Assembly: GCA_032433595.1 (NCBI GenBank)
Contig: JASWJB010000039.1
Span: 62,001-126,000, forward strand
Reading direction: 5' to 3'
DNA: 64,000 bases
From: Conoideocrella luteorostrata
Taxonomy: Eukaryota; Ascomycota; Sordariomycetes; Hypocreales; Clavicipitaceae
Of this stretch, positions 24,912 through 35,454 are shown piece by piece (position 1 is the stretch's first letter; the number at the start of each line of letters is the position of its first letter). Both the position numbers and the translations under genes were made by a program. A model generated the notes under the pieces. The model searched no databases, had not been told where the DNA came from, and was given only the letters and a program-made list of their open reading frames with translations.

Positions 24912-27520
24912 CTACAACCCCCCCTTAGCTTTTAGTTCCTCATGTGCCCTCTTTTGTTTCTCCCACATCTTCTTCAACGACTTCAACTGACTTTTAGGTA
25001 CATCACACCCGTCCTTTGTCTTTGTCGGCATGCCCGTCTCATCCCAAGCGCTGTATCGCTCGTCCTTCTTGAACATTTCCTCAGGCGGCACCTTTGCCTT
25101 CTCTTTTGCTTCTTGCTCGGCCTTCTCACGAGCTAGTCTTGCCTCTTCCTTCTTTGCGGCCTTCTCAGCTTCACGAGCTGCTTTCTCCTCCCTGGCACGG
25201 ATAAGCTCTGCGGCCGGGATGAACTTGATAAGGGATGGCTGATTGTCTGGGCGGTCGTCCAGATAGACTCCGAGGTTTGTAAGATCGGCGTCTCGAATTC
25301 GGTCGGTAATGGTGAGAATTGCCTGTTTGGTCTCAGCTGCCTGTGATGCGACTATACGGCGTAGTTCATCACGTATTTGAGACACGACCCGCAGGTAGGG
25401 TAAAGCGAGTCTCTCAATGTCACGGGTGCCGCTTGAGACGATTGATTCAAAATCTTTGGTGGGATCTTGAGACAGCACAGACAAGAGAGCACCAGACGAA
25501 AGCGACAGCGCAGACACATCAGCCTTGACTGTGTTGAGAACCTCAATGTAAGGGTGGACTGCCTGTCTGGGATCAACGTTGGCAGCAATTGATGATGCCC
25601 AGCCAAGACCATCATATGGGGGAGTGGCGTTTGAATCTAACCCAAAGATGCCAACTATCTTGGTTATCCAACGGGCAACTGCTTCGACCTGGGCGAGGTC
25701 AAAGTCCCTGTTTTCTTTGACGTAGACATTGGCTAGGTTAACCAACTTGAGGAGAATGAGCATGGCTCGGGGGGTATCAAAAGAGTTGGTTAATGCAACC
25801 TCAACATCTTTTTTCGCTTGCTCTAAATCGGCAAGAAGACCAGTTGCGGGCTGCTCCTTGCTAATGGCAAGGGATTTAACACCGTCACTGACACCGGCCT
25901 CGGCGAGCCAGGACTTGGTGTTTGTGAAAAAATTCTGCAGTTTTGTTAGCCCCCGTCTCCGGAATGGAACTGTAACAGGATACATACGCTAATTGTAGAT
26001 TCCCAACTATCCGACTGAGCACGCATGTCGGGCGAAATCTCAACACCATCATTCCATCTACCCATCAAAAACACGATTCTCATGCTCCTCGCCGTATACG
26101 TGGTATTGAGTGCATCCGCAATGGTCTGGAAATTCTTGAGAGACTTGGACATTTTGGAGCCTGAAATAGATAAGTGACCCATATGGAGGAAATAGTTGAC
26201 CCAAGTATGTTCGCCCTTGCCGTGCTCGCAGAAGTAGGCCTCACTTTGCGCAAGCTCATTGTCGTGGTGTGGGAATGCCAAGTCAATACCTCCGGAGTGT
26301 ACATCCATGCGGGAGCCAAGAATATCGGAGGCCATCACAGAGCACTCAATGTGCCACCCAGGTCGACCATGACCCCATTTGCTGGGCCAAAATGGCTCGC
26401 CAGCCTTGGACTTTTTCCAGAGAGCAAAGTCACTCGCGCCACGTTTGCCACTGAGATTCTTGGACAATGAGCCTTCGCCCTCTTCTTGCAGCACCTTGTC
26501 GTTTCTACTTTCAGGCCGTAAACGAGCATATGTGTTACCGGCTTTCTCGAATGCGCTAATGTCGAAATACACGGACCCTTCGGCTTCGTAGGCAAAGCCT
26601 TTGTCAACTACCTGCTCTACAAACTTGGCAATCTGCGGCATATACTCGGTAACACGAGTAATTACGTCGGGTCGTAGCACGTTGAGATTGTCCATGTCTT
26701 CTAGGAACAAAGCCTCCATGCTCCGTGTCAGGTCTGTAAATATGGTTTGATCACTGGTGTCGATCGTTTCCTTGTATAACGAATCTAGGTATGGTAGGAG
26801 AACTTCGTCCGCGCCAGGGAAGATGGCGTTTTGCTTTAGAGCGGTAGCAGCAGCATCCATGTTGCCAAGATGCATTTTAGTCTTTGCCTCCGCATCGCTA
26901 GGTTTACCGTCCCCAGAAAGAGTGCCGCCAGAGAGAACTCGTCCATATGCGGCGTCCCGTCGTGTGATGTAGTCGGTCTCGTCTAGATTGGAGGTGTCGT
27001 CCGCAAGAAGAGGTAAGTTGCTCGAGGCGTAGACCCGGAAAGCGGCAAGGCCTAAAGAACGAAGTTCCTCCTTGGAATAGGTCTTTTTCTTTTCCAGGTC
27101 TAGCAACCGTTGTCTTCTAGCTTTGATAATGATCTAAAAAAGCTGTTGGCCACTGCAATCACATAATTTGGGATGTACTGATTATACCTTGTCGTCAACG
27201 TCGGTCATGTTCATGACATAATTGACTTTTAACCCGAAATAGTGCATCATGATACGTCGAATAATATCACTGGAAACGTAGTTTCGCGCATGACCCAGAT
27301 GACTCTTGTCGTAGACAGTAGGACCACACACGTACCAGGACACCTTGCCAGGGACCATGGGCACGAACGGCACAGGTGGCCCTGGTTTAAGTGAATTGTG
27401 CACTTTCAATGACTCCATAATGTTGGTATTGTATCTTCGGTTAGGGGAGACTATAAAGCTCCTCGGACTAGCACAGGGTGGTGTAAATCTCGAACGGCAG
27501 AGTATACGCAGATGATTCAT
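24912..27520 (-). CDS. Cysteinyl-tRNA synthetase, probably cytosolic and mitochondrial
   Basis: Three exons on the minus strand: 27520-27188, 27133-25988 and 25934-24912, about 833 residues from the first ATG. It charges tRNA-Cys. Class I signatures are clear: [18 protein letters not shown] (HIGH motif as HLGH, about residues 74-77), the zinc-ligand regions ([22 protein letters not shown]) and [12 protein letters not shown] (KMSKS, about residue 440). The C-terminal part has a Lys/Glu/Ala-rich coiled extension and a basic end, as in eukaryotic CysRS. The first 34 residues are rich in Arg, Ser and Pro with almost no acidic residues and end RRYNTN, a typical mitochondrial presequence. An internal ATG at 27418 (MESLKVHN) would give the cytosolic enzyme. 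Introns are 54 and 53 nt. It is transcribed away from the TRM61-type gene. Confidence 0.95.
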
Positions 27521-28049
27521 CCAGATGGGCGTGGGTGCAGGATTGGGATTAAGTAGAGAGAGGTGCTGGCAGTAGCAGCGGCGGAGTCATCACCAATTAT
27601 TGTCTCGCAAATCGATGAGTCGTCGCCGGCCGATGGTGTTCCCGGGTGCACGCAATCGTAGCTGTGGTCGTCGGTGTGTGCGTGGACGTGGTTTCGAGTC
27701 ACCGGCTCCCAGCATCGGAGAGTGGGAGATCGAAATGCCAGCTGGAGCTTGCCCCAGCCGCTGTCAGGCTGGACCAGGGCTAGCCTGACCCCTCCACCCG
27801 GGCGGCAGCTGTAGTACTAGTATGTAGAATCAGTGGGTGGCTGTCGCTGCCCCTCACACAAAAATCTGTCGGTGGAGTTACCGTTGCTTGCCTGCCGCAT
27901 CCCGACAATTTTGAGTTGACGTTCAGGTGGAGACCAACTTTTCAAACTTCGGTATCAATTTTGCCTGGTTTCAAATTGACAGCCAGGCTTGGTTCAACAC
28001 ATACCAAGAGTCTGGGCCGTCAACCTGTCTTGGGCCGTTATAGCTTAAG
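27521..28049. promoter_or_regulatory. Bidirectional promoter region, CysRS / TRM61
   Basis: A 529-bp interval between the start codons of two divergent tRNA-metabolism genes (cysteinyl-tRNA synthetase minus, tRNA m1A58 methyltransferase plus). Both promoters must lie here. No specific element can be assigned with confidence. Confidence 0.5.
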
Positions 28050-29513
28050 ATGGACGTATCTACCATGGACCACCCATCGTCGCCATTTCTTCAGCCCGGC
28101 TCCAAGACCAGATCGAATACCCTTGCCATTATCAGCCTATCGAAAGATAACTTTCAGCCAATTACTTTGCAGCGGTCGGCCGGCGCAGCAGACGGATATG
28201 CTGAAGGCGTTACCCTAAATACGAGATTTGGCTCCTTTCCTCATTCGACTCTGCTCGATATTCCCTGGGGCTCCCAGGTTCGAGCCTCCGTGGTAGATAC
28301 GGGGTCGCGAGGACGCAAGCGCCGGCGCGGTGAAATCGAAGAAGAAGAAACGCCCAATTCCAATGCGGATGATGGCAATGACACGCCAGATTCGGCACCT
28401 GTGAGAAAAGTCACTGTGGCCTCCAGTGGCTTCGTCTATGTTCTCAGGCCGACTCCAGAGCTGTGGACCAGCAGTTTGCCGCATCGAACCCAAGTCGTTT
28501 ATACCCCTGACTATAGCTACGTTTTGCAACGAATCAGAGCTAGACCAGGATCACGCATCATCGAGGCTGGATCTGGAAGTGGAAGTTTTACACATGCGTC
28601 TGCACGCGCCGTGTACAATGGGTACCCCAAATCCGAAACAGACATCAAGGGCAAGGTGTTCAGCTTTGAGTTTCATGAGCCACGGTTCCAAAAGATGCAG
28701 GACGAAATTAAAGATCACTCACTTGAAGGACTCGTTCAAGTCACACATAGAGACGTTTGCGACGGAGGCTTCCATGTCAATGGCAAATCACCCAAGGCCA
28801 CTGCCATATTTCTCGATGTGCCGGCTCCATGGGAGGCTTTACATCACTTATCAAGGAGGAAGATGTTCAAGGGGGGAAAACTTGATGAAAATCCTGGTGA
28901 TTGGGAGTCACCATTGGATCCTGCACAGAGTGCTTATATTTGCACTTTCTCTCCATGCATCGAGCAAGTGACTCGTACGGTCACAGAACTGCGGACACTC
29001 GGCTGGATAGATGTTGACATGGTTGAAATTGCCCACCGCAGGTTCAACGTTATGAGGGACAAGGTCGGTGGCGGCAGCGCGCCAACTAATGTATTGGAAG
29101 TCGTCAAGAAGCTCAAAACGGACATCAAACGAACGCAAGCGTTTCACAAATCACAAACATCACAGCCAGTTTCTGACGCATCTGAATGCAAGATGGAGGT
29201 GGATGAAGCTGCGCCTGACTCAAGTGTCGAAAACTCCACAAGAAGTGAACAACCCTCGTGGATGCAGGGTCAGATTGTTCATCGTACTGAGAACGACCTC
29301 AAAACACACACATCCTACCTTGTGTTTGCCATTTTGCCTCAGGATTGGGATGACACTGCGGAGGAGGCAGCGGCGGCTAAGTGGCCGTGTGGACTGGAGA
29401 GCAAGACAATCGGCAACTTGGATAAGCAAACTCGAAAGAAGGAGAAGAGGGAGCTGTTAGCTGGAAAGAGACACAAGAAGCAGAAACCAAATGATACCCA
29501 GACAGCTGAATAA
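28050..29513 (+). CDS. TRM61: tRNA (adenine-58-N1)-methyltransferase catalytic subunit
   Basis: One exon, 487 residues. With Trm6 this enzyme makes 1-methyladenosine at position 58 of tRNAs, including initiator tRNA-Met, in the nucleus. Trm61/Gcd14 features are GFVYVLRPTPELWT, then RTQVVYTPDYSYV, SAM motif I IIEAGSGSGSFTHA (about residues 169-182), an acidic residue after FSFEFHEPR, and FLDVPAPWEAL, the family's catalytic-loop motif. An acidic/basic insertion after residue 85 (GRKRRRGEIEEEE) and a Lys-rich C-terminus (KKEKRELLAGKRHKKQK) are probably nuclear-localisation patches. A second ATG at 28065 is a possible start. Confidence 0.95.
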   Translation: MDVSTMDHPSSPFLQPGSKTRSNTLAIISLSKDNFQPITLQRSAGAADGYAEGVTLNTRFGSFPHSTLLDIPWGSQVRASVVDTGSRGRKRRRGEIEEEETPNSNADDGNDTPDSAPVRKVTVASSGFVYVLRPTPELWTSSLPHRTQVVYTPDYSYVLQRIRARPGSRIIEAGSGSGSFTHASARAVYNGYPKSETDIKGKVFSFEFHEPRFQKMQDEIKDHSLEGLVQVTHRDVCDGGFHVNGKSPKATAIFLDVPAPWEALHHLSRRKMFKGGKLDENPGDWESPLDPAQSAYICTFSPCIEQVTRTVTELRTLGWIDVDMVEIAHRRFNVMRDKVGGGSAPTNVLEVVKKLKTDIKRTQAFHKSQTSQPVSDASECKMEVDEAAPDSSVENSTRSEQPSWMQGQIVHRTENDLKTHTSYLVFAILPQDWDDTAEEAAAAKWPCGLESKTIGNLDKQTRKKEKRELLAGKRHKKQKPNDTQTAE

Positions 29514-29586
29514 AGCGCTGCGGCCGACACAAAGTCGCAGCATTACCACCTATTACTACGTATTCGCTGCTAACGATATCGGTAAC

Positions 29587-30219
29587 CTAAGATGACTTGG
29601 ACTGGGAACTTTGTGACTGACTCTGCGCCCTGAGCCGGAGGTCTCTGGTCCACAAGACAAAATACACGATCAACATACCCAGAGAAAGTCCATTCGGCCA
29701 GCTTGGCCCCATGCTATCAATACTCTTGCGCCAAATCATCCAAGCCTCGCCAATCAAGCCCGCCACCAGCTGCGCCGTTCCAGTGACCGGCAAAGCCGGC
29801 CGACAGAAACCAGCTCCGCCAAAAAAAGCATACATCAGGATGTGATGGAAAGCATTCAAAGCAGCCACTATCCTCCATCCTTCGTCGTATCGAATCGCGC
29901 GGATGTACGTCAAGTATGGAGTGGTAAGGTGATGGACAGCAAAGTGCAAGTCTATCTCTCCACCGGAAGCACGCACGCCAAGTACATCAATGTACTCATA
30001 GAACTTGGACGCAAAATAGAGCTTCTGTGCGGTTTCTTCATGTTTTGATGTGACAATGAAAATAAGCAGGGCTGCAGAAGCTGCAGAGTAGAAGCGGCTG
30101 TTGAGAACGGTAAATTTGCGAGAACCGGAGATGGGACCGTTTGTTTTTACATGGCGATGAACAAGCGCCCACGCTGATACGAAGGCACAGCTCTGCAGGA
30201 TCATAAGAAACAAGATCAT
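29587..30219 (-). CDS. Divergent ELO-family (GNS1/SUR4-like) membrane protein
   Basis: A single-exon gene of 210 residues with about five to six hydrophobic segments and a Ser/Gln-rich tail. The core resembles very-long-chain fatty-acid elongases: FASKFYEYIDVL corresponds to the SKxxEllDT element, LHFAVHHLTT to the histidine box, and NAFHHILMYAFFGG to the NxxVHxxMYxYY element. The canonical box is HxxHH; here it reads HFAVHH with one extra residue between the histidines. The protein is also shorter than typical elongases (about 270-350). It is either a divergent elongase component or a derived, possibly non-catalytic member. Location is expected to be the ER. Confidence 0.6.
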   Translation of the reverse strand: MILFLMILQSCAFVSAWALVHRHVKTNGPISGSRKFTVLNSRFYSAASAALLIFIVTSKHEETAQKLYFASKFYEYIDVLGVRASGGEIDLHFAVHHLTTPYLTYIRAIRYDEGWRIVAALNAFHHILMYAFFGGAGFCRPALPVTGTAQLVAGLIGEAWMIWRKSIDSMGPSWPNGLSLGMLIVYFVLWTRDLRLRAQSQSQSSQSKSS

Positions 30220-30862
30220 TTTGACGGCGTCGGAAAATTTACGTTTTGGTTCAGTTTGGTAGTCGTGGAATTTCTGGTGTAGTGCGGCTGTGACTCACTT
30301 AGGGCGGCTTCGGAGGCTGCCAAACTGACCTGTAGAACGGCGCTAATTCAAGACACCACTTGTGAATATGAAGCTGGCATTCTATTCTTTTCTTTTCTTT
30401 TCAATTCAACCTCTGATTTGACAATAATCATGAGCATTGTTGTGCATGCGATTGGTCTCGTCGCACTAGAAGAACAGCTGTTCCTCAACTCGTCGCCTGT
30501 AGAATCGTCTAAAACCCGAGCCAAGCTGTTAAGCCCATACACACCATACAAACGTAGTCTGATGAAGTCGAATGCAGATATTCACCTATATACTGCACCT
30601 AAATAGGTCATTGTCTCCCTTTCTTGTTTATTTTAGGCCAATCAACTACTTCATGTTCCGCGCACCACCTCAGAGCGTAGAGTCAACGCTAGGCGAAGTG
30701 GGCAGCCGTGGAACCAGTTCTCTGTCTCCGGACCCGGCCGAACAATAGCCCGCACAAGCTTCTCCAGACCAACCACCAAATTTCAAGCTCGAGCTAATCC
30801 CGTACATGAACGCCCATTTCGCGATCCCATTCAGCCATCCAACCGCCGTCTGAACCGCAGCC
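30220..30862. other. Intergenic region between ELO-like gene and SmD3
   Basis: Divergent promoter region. A 62-codon frame at 30418-30606 has no recognisable features. Confidence 0.45.
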
Positions 30863-31347
30863 ATGACCTCCACCATTGGCATCCCGATCAAACTCCTCAA
30901 TGAGGCACAAGTAAATCCCACTTTTGCATCGCAACCCCCCTCCCCCCTTTAAATGCATCAAGCTAACACCCTTGTCCGCAGGGCCACATCGTGACTCTCG
31001 AAATCACATCCGGCCAAACTTACCGCGGCAAGCTCCTCGATGGTGCGACCATCTCTCCCTCCTCTCCTCCGCCTGTACTCGAAGAACCAGCACTGACTTA
31101 TCTAATTAATTTAGCCGAAGATAACATGAACGTGCAATTAAAGGACATCACCGTGACAGCTCGCGACGGCCGTGTCTCCCACCTCGAACAGGTGTACATC
31201 CGGGGATCGCACGTGCGCTTCTTCATCGTGCCGGATATGTTGCGCAATGCTCCTATGTTCCGAAGCAGGAATTTGCGTGGAAGGGGTGTGGGATTGGCGA
31301 GAGGTAGAGCGACTGTTAGTCGGGCTAGGGCAGGTGGTCGAAGGTAA
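30863..31347 (+). CDS. SMD3: Small nuclear ribonucleoprotein Sm D3
   Basis: Three exons: 30863-30910, 30982-31042 and 31115-31347, 113 residues. The reading is [16 protein letters not shown], then [21 protein letters not shown], then [20 protein letters not shown] and [21 protein letters not shown]: Sm1 and Sm2 motifs in the SmD3 version. The tail is RG-rich ([22 protein letters not shown]), the usual site of arginine methylation. Introns of 71 and 72 nt interrupt a very short gene; both are required to complete the Sm fold. SmD3 is part of the heptameric ring on U1, U2, U4 and U5 snRNAs. A full-length 118-codon frame at 30991-31347 that ignores the second intron would insert 24 foreign residues into the Sm fold and is not the protein. 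Confidence 0.96.
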
Positions 31348-31710
31348 AACGGAAGGGTGTGGCGGTCGCGACAATCATCTCGAGGAGGGGAAACATGGAG
31401 GGATGGGAGGGGCGGTTAGAGAAAAAAGGGTTGGAGCTTGGGATCAGGCGTTTCGGATACTTTGGAGCTAATTTCAAGGCTCTTGATATTTCACAGTGTA
31501 TGTGATGCACGGTCGTCCGATGGGTGAGGTAATGGCAGGTTGTCCTGAGCATTACCAAGTGAGATTATATTGGATGAAAACATGTGAGATGGTATGAAAC
31601 TAAGTTGCTGCGTGCAGAACGTAGAGAAAGGGAGACGTTGGCGTCGAGGCGCCATACCTATGTTACTATACACCAATTCTATGTACTTGCCGGGTCCTTC
31701 ATATCGTACA
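31348..31710. other. Intergenic region between convergent genes
   Basis: The 3' flanks of SmD3 and of the Mmc1-like gene meet here. No gene or repeat is recognised. Confidence 0.5.
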
Positions 31711-33594
31711 TTATTTCATTCTACCCAAGGCATCCGCAGCTTTAACAACAAGCTCCTTTGTCTTCTCCAGTTCATCTACGCCCTCCACTACGCCGTTCGA
31801 GGCGTCGATCTCCAAGGCAGCCGCTACGCTCTCCTCAGCTGCTCTTACTGACTTGCGCCCTTCTTCGCGAACCTCGCCCTCCCAAAATGTTCTGGCTGCA
31901 TCCCACTTCTTTTGTACCCGCCCGAGACTATAGACAATACCAAGGGCGGCGACGGCACCAGCTTCGTATATTGTAGAAGAGAATGACGAAATATATAGGA
32001 GGGCGGCCAGCGAAGTAGCTACTCCAGATGTCCCAAGACACTGGACAACGAGCTTCTGTGCTAAGGATTGTAATGCGGGGACGGTTTCATCCTGTAGATA
32101 ACGGCGAGTGAATGCAATGTGTCCAGGCCATTTTGGAAGTGGGGAGGCGGACGTCGCAGCTAGGGTGGGTGTGCGGAGTGCTGATTCGAGTGTTCGAGAT
32201 CCCGAAGCAGCATCTGCGGACCGTTTAGGCTGGGAATATTCCGGTGAAGCACCGCCCAGCTGGGCGATTCGTCCAGTCAGATATACCAGCTCTTGCTCGG
32301 CAGTTGGTAAAAACCGTTGACTGAGCATTTCGTTCGTGAGCATAGCAACATCATCTACTCGCCAGAATAACTTCCACCAGCCCAACTTCCGCCACCGCCG
32401 GCCACTAAACGCATGGTCAAGCTCATCTTGTAGCTCTGAATGCGCTTTCTGTGCCCACTCAGCTAGACCTTTGTTCAGCTCCGTCACGGCAGGATCATCG
32501 CCCTGCAGTATCGAAGTCTTAGATAGCTTCCGCGCCTCGAGAAGCTGGACTTCTGATAAAGTGTTCTGTAGCGTAGATGCGATGAGCTTTCGTACGGCAG
32601 GTTTTGTTTCGTCTTCTGCAGATGTAGAGCCTGCCTTGAGCCACTTCGTTAGGGCGGGGATGTTGCTGGAGAACCACAGGCGTTCAAACTCTCTTGCGTT
32701 TTGGGGACCTTGGCGAAACAATCGAACACCTTCTTCGGCCAGTGATACGTCCACGGTGTTGAAAGACGTTTCCAGTTGCTTGCGGATTCCCTCCAGTTGA
32801 ACAGCTGCAGTAATGGACTCATCTGTTTCTGAGACAGGTAGGGCGGATATGTTTACCGCACCCATGAGACCATCCGCCACGAGTAGGGCCTGGTGAACGG
32901 GTGTCGAAATGGGGGATATCCTATCTGCAGCGGAGGGAATGTTGACGGTAGGAACAAGCAGGGAATCCTCCAAGCTCTTGATAGACATCTCGCCAGGGGC
33001 GCCATATGGCACATTGACCTCCATGAGGAGGAATTCCAAGTTGTAGCCATCTAGTTGTGGCGAAGAAATATGCATTTCATCCAAACCAGTTTCTTTCTCA
33101 ATCTCCAGTGACACCACATGCTGCTGTGGCGGCCCAACCCGCACAATCAGCGGCTTAGTCTCGTCACGGCGTTCCAGCTCCTTCTCCCATGGCTGTTCAT
33201 CCTGCAGCGGATCGGCTAGCAAAGAGCGCAGGATTCTCCGTGCCGTTGGCCCGCTCTTCGAACCGTTCGACAATCCAAGGATGGCGACACGAATGATTTC
33301 GGTTCCCGGGTCTCGTCGTAGTCCCTGGAGCGCCAGCTGCAACCTTGAGAGGTTTATCAAATTTGGAGATTGCTTCTGCAGCTGTAGCAGCGTATCCTCA
33401 AGCTCTGCTCGGGGATTTGCAGAGCTGGTCAGGTATCGTCGGGAGCTGGCATCGCGCTTGGTTCGGACTCGAGGGTGAGTTGCGCGCGAGGCATTGGCGC
33501 AAGCTGGACAGAAAGACGGCGTCAGACGATGCCCCTGACTAATCAGAAGCCGGTACTGTCCGCTGCGAGACAGTAGGGCAGAGTTGGACGCCAT
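31711..33594 (-). CDS. Mmc1-like mitochondrial protein
   Basis: A single exon of about 627 residues from the ATG at 33594 (the frame is open to 33660). The first 60 residues are Arg/Ser/Ala-rich with RRYLTSSANPRAELED, a mitochondrial presequence with a probable cleavage near RRY-LT. The region after it (LQKQSPNLINLSRLQLALQGLRRDPGTEIIRVAILGL) matches my memory of fungal proteins named Mmc1, which have separate N- and C-terminal domains. The C-terminal 130 residues contain two hydrophobic stretches (VATSLAALLYISSFSSTIYEAGAVAALGIVYSLG) that may be membrane segments. A CPAC pair early in the presequence is not conserved to my knowledge. Function unknown; family assignment is from recollection and moderate. 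Confidence 0.6.
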   Translation of the reverse strand: MASNSALLSRSGQYRLLISQGHRLTPSFCPACANASRATHPRVRTKRDASSRRYLTSSANPRAELEDTLLQLQKQSPNLINLSRLQLALQGLRRDPGTEIIRVAILGLSNGSKSGPTARRILRSLLADPLQDEQPWEKELERRDETKPLIVRVGPPQQHVVSLEIEKETGLDEMHISSPQLDGYNLEFLLMEVNVPYGAPGEMSIKSLEDSLLVPTVNIPSAADRISPISTPVHQALLVADGLMGAVNISALPVSETDESITAAVQLEGIRKQLETSFNTVDVSLAEEGVRLFRQGPQNAREFERLWFSSNIPALTKWLKAGSTSAEDETKPAVRKLIASTLQNTLSEVQLLEARKLSKTSILQGDDPAVTELNKGLAEWAQKAHSELQDELDHAFSGRRWRKLGWWKLFWRVDDVAMLTNEMLSQRFLPTAEQELVYLTGRIAQLGGASPEYSQPKRSADAASGSRTLESALRTPTLAATSASPLPKWPGHIAFTRRYLQDETVPALQSLAQKLVVQCLGTSGVATSLAALLYISSFSSTIYEAGAVAALGIVYSLGRVQKKWDAARTFWEGEVREEGRKSVRAAEESVAAALEIDASNGVVEGVDELEKTKELVVKAADALGRMK

Positions 33595-34365
33595 CGCTGG
33601 TGGAGGTGATGGTGGATGAAACTGAAGCTGAAGATGATTGCTGACTTCAGATGCCAGCAATAGGGCGGAATTATTTGCAGCACTGGTTCATCCACCTGTA
33701 GCTCTAGTGGGGCAGGACGGGGACAGCAGCAGCGGGCCATGTTGGAACTGTATCGTGCGCTAATAATAATGCAGAGGTGACTCGGCTGGATTCTTCCATT
33801 TGAAAATTCAACGCACAAACGTGCAGTTGCCCAGCCCAGTCTAGTACATCTACGGAGTGCAAGTCTGCTATTGAGATGCAGATCTCATAGACTAGGGAAT
33901 GCAAGGCAGAAAGACCTGTACTTTGTAAGGGTTGGATTGTTGGATTGTTGTGGCGCGGATCGGGATTGCCACCGTTCTAGAAGTCAGCCTGACTTGTTCA
34001 GAACTAACTAGTTACCTACTCCGTAACCCTGGATGCTAAACCGCGTGGCTGAGCTCGATGTTCTTGGCGCTTGGCATTCAAGCCGCATCGCTACTTGGCT
34101 GGCTCCTCCAGAACGCTAAGCAGTTCGTCTACAAGAACGATCGAGGTCAGAGTATTGGTCATTGGCACAGCCGAAATGGAAGAGACTGATGTCATTATTC
34201 CCTCACCAGGATGGACCCATCATGGTAACCGACAGGCGTGTTGCCATCGGATGCCCATGATGTAAGTCGAGGACTTTGCCAACTCGATCGACGGAGATTC
34301 CACTATTCCATAACAATTTCGTTACTTGACGTACACAATCGACACACTATACAGCATCGTACAAC
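33595..34365. other. Intergenic region, one TACTCCGTA motif
   Basis: Divergent promoter region of the Mmc1-like and coiled-coil genes. It holds one exact TACTCCGTA at 34017-34025. Nothing else stands out. Confidence 0.5.
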
Positions 34366-35454
34366 ATGTCAATCCAATCACAGATTCATGAATCCGTCTC
34401 CAAAAAGGACGAACTCCTCAAAACTTTGTCCGAAACTGACCATGCCAGCTCGGCGCTGAATGAGCAAGACAAATGGGTCGATGAACTGGAGATGCTGCTT
34501 CGCGACTCTGACAAGGAAGTCAAGTATAACAACGGAATAAGAGAAAGCAACTTGAAAGAACACACAAAGTATCGGGACAGCCACGTTCGCCGTTTCATGT
34601 ACAAGGCCACGGGCAACAAGGACAAGTTTGCCGAAAAAGCCAGCAAAGGAGAGGAAGAATATTTTAATAGCCTTCAAAAGGCCCAGCAGGAAGATCAGCG
34701 CAACTCAACGCTCAGACAACAGCTCGCTGAGGCAAACACAGCCCGAGATGAGCTCAGATCGCTTACAGAGCTGCACGATCGCTCGCAGAAGGAATTGGAC
34801 CATGTCTTTAGTCGTATTTTTTCAGGACAGACGGCAGACTTTCCTGAAGAGGATGAACATGAGCAATGTTGCGACCGTGTGCTGATGACGTATCGCGACT
34901 GTAGGGGCAAATTCGAAGCCGAAACCACTGCCATGGCGTCCCTTGCCGCCGCAGAAAGACTCGTCCTGCAATCCAGACAGCATATCGACTCGGCGCTGTC
35001 CTACTCACGCTGGGATATGTTCGGTGGCGGTAAACTTGCGGACGCCATGGAGCGCAACGAGTTGGCAAAGTGCGACCATGCCTCTATGCAAGCGCAATTA
35101 CAAGTTTCCAAGGCCCAACGGGCGTCGCCATTTGTGCAGGACCTCCCAGGCGTGAATATCAACCATGGTCACATTTTCTCTGACATCTTCTTCGACAATA
35201 TATTTACAGATATGAGATTTCATGACGAAATAAAGAGGGCTGCTAGTGAGCTGGAGAGGTGTCATGTTGCAGTCCAGGATGAATGGAGAAAGTCCCAAGA
35301 GAGACGGGCAACTTTGGGGACGGAGTTGTCTCAACGCGAGGCTGAATTGGACAATGCGCGACGAGAGTTGCAGAGGGTCCGGGGCGAGATTTTTGAAAAG
35401 GTAATGAACGGCCAGAAGGGAGACAAGGCGGAGGCTGAGGCACTCAAAGTGTAG
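34366..35454 (+). CDS. Coiled-coil protein of unknown function
   Basis: One exon, 362 residues. The protein is charged and Glu/Lys/Arg-rich, with heptad-like stretches over about residues 20-75, 95-150 and 285-350, consistent with long coiled coils. The middle has Gly/Asp/Phe-rich segments (VNINHGHIFSDIFFDNIFTDMRFHDEI) separating the coils, and an ARDELRSLTELHDRSQKELDHV stretch. There is no membrane segment, signal peptide or catalytic motif. I do not recognise the family. The uninterrupted frame, normal codon use and preceding promoter-sized gap support a real gene. Confidence 0.7.
   Translation: MSIQSQIHESVSKKDELLKTLSETDHASSALNEQDKWVDELEMLLRDSDKEVKYNNGIRESNLKEHTKYRDSHVRRFMYKATGNKDKFAEKASKGEEEYFNSLQKAQQEDQRNSTLRQQLAEANTARDELRSLTELHDRSQKELDHVFSRIFSGQTADFPEEDEHEQCCDRVLMTYRDCRGKFEAETTAMASLAAAERLVLQSRQHIDSALSYSRWDMFGGGKLADAMERNELAKCDHASMQAQLQVSKAQRASPFVQDLPGVNINHGHIFSDIFFDNIFTDMRFHDEIKRAASELERCHVAVQDEWRKSQERRATLGTELSQREAELDNARRELQRVRGEIFEKVMNGQKGDKAEAEALKV

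Noticed and set aside
31711..33660. Upstream ATG at 33660 for the Mmc1-like gene
   Set aside because: It would place 22 non-basic residues before a good mitochondrial presequence; the ATG at 33594 fits import better.
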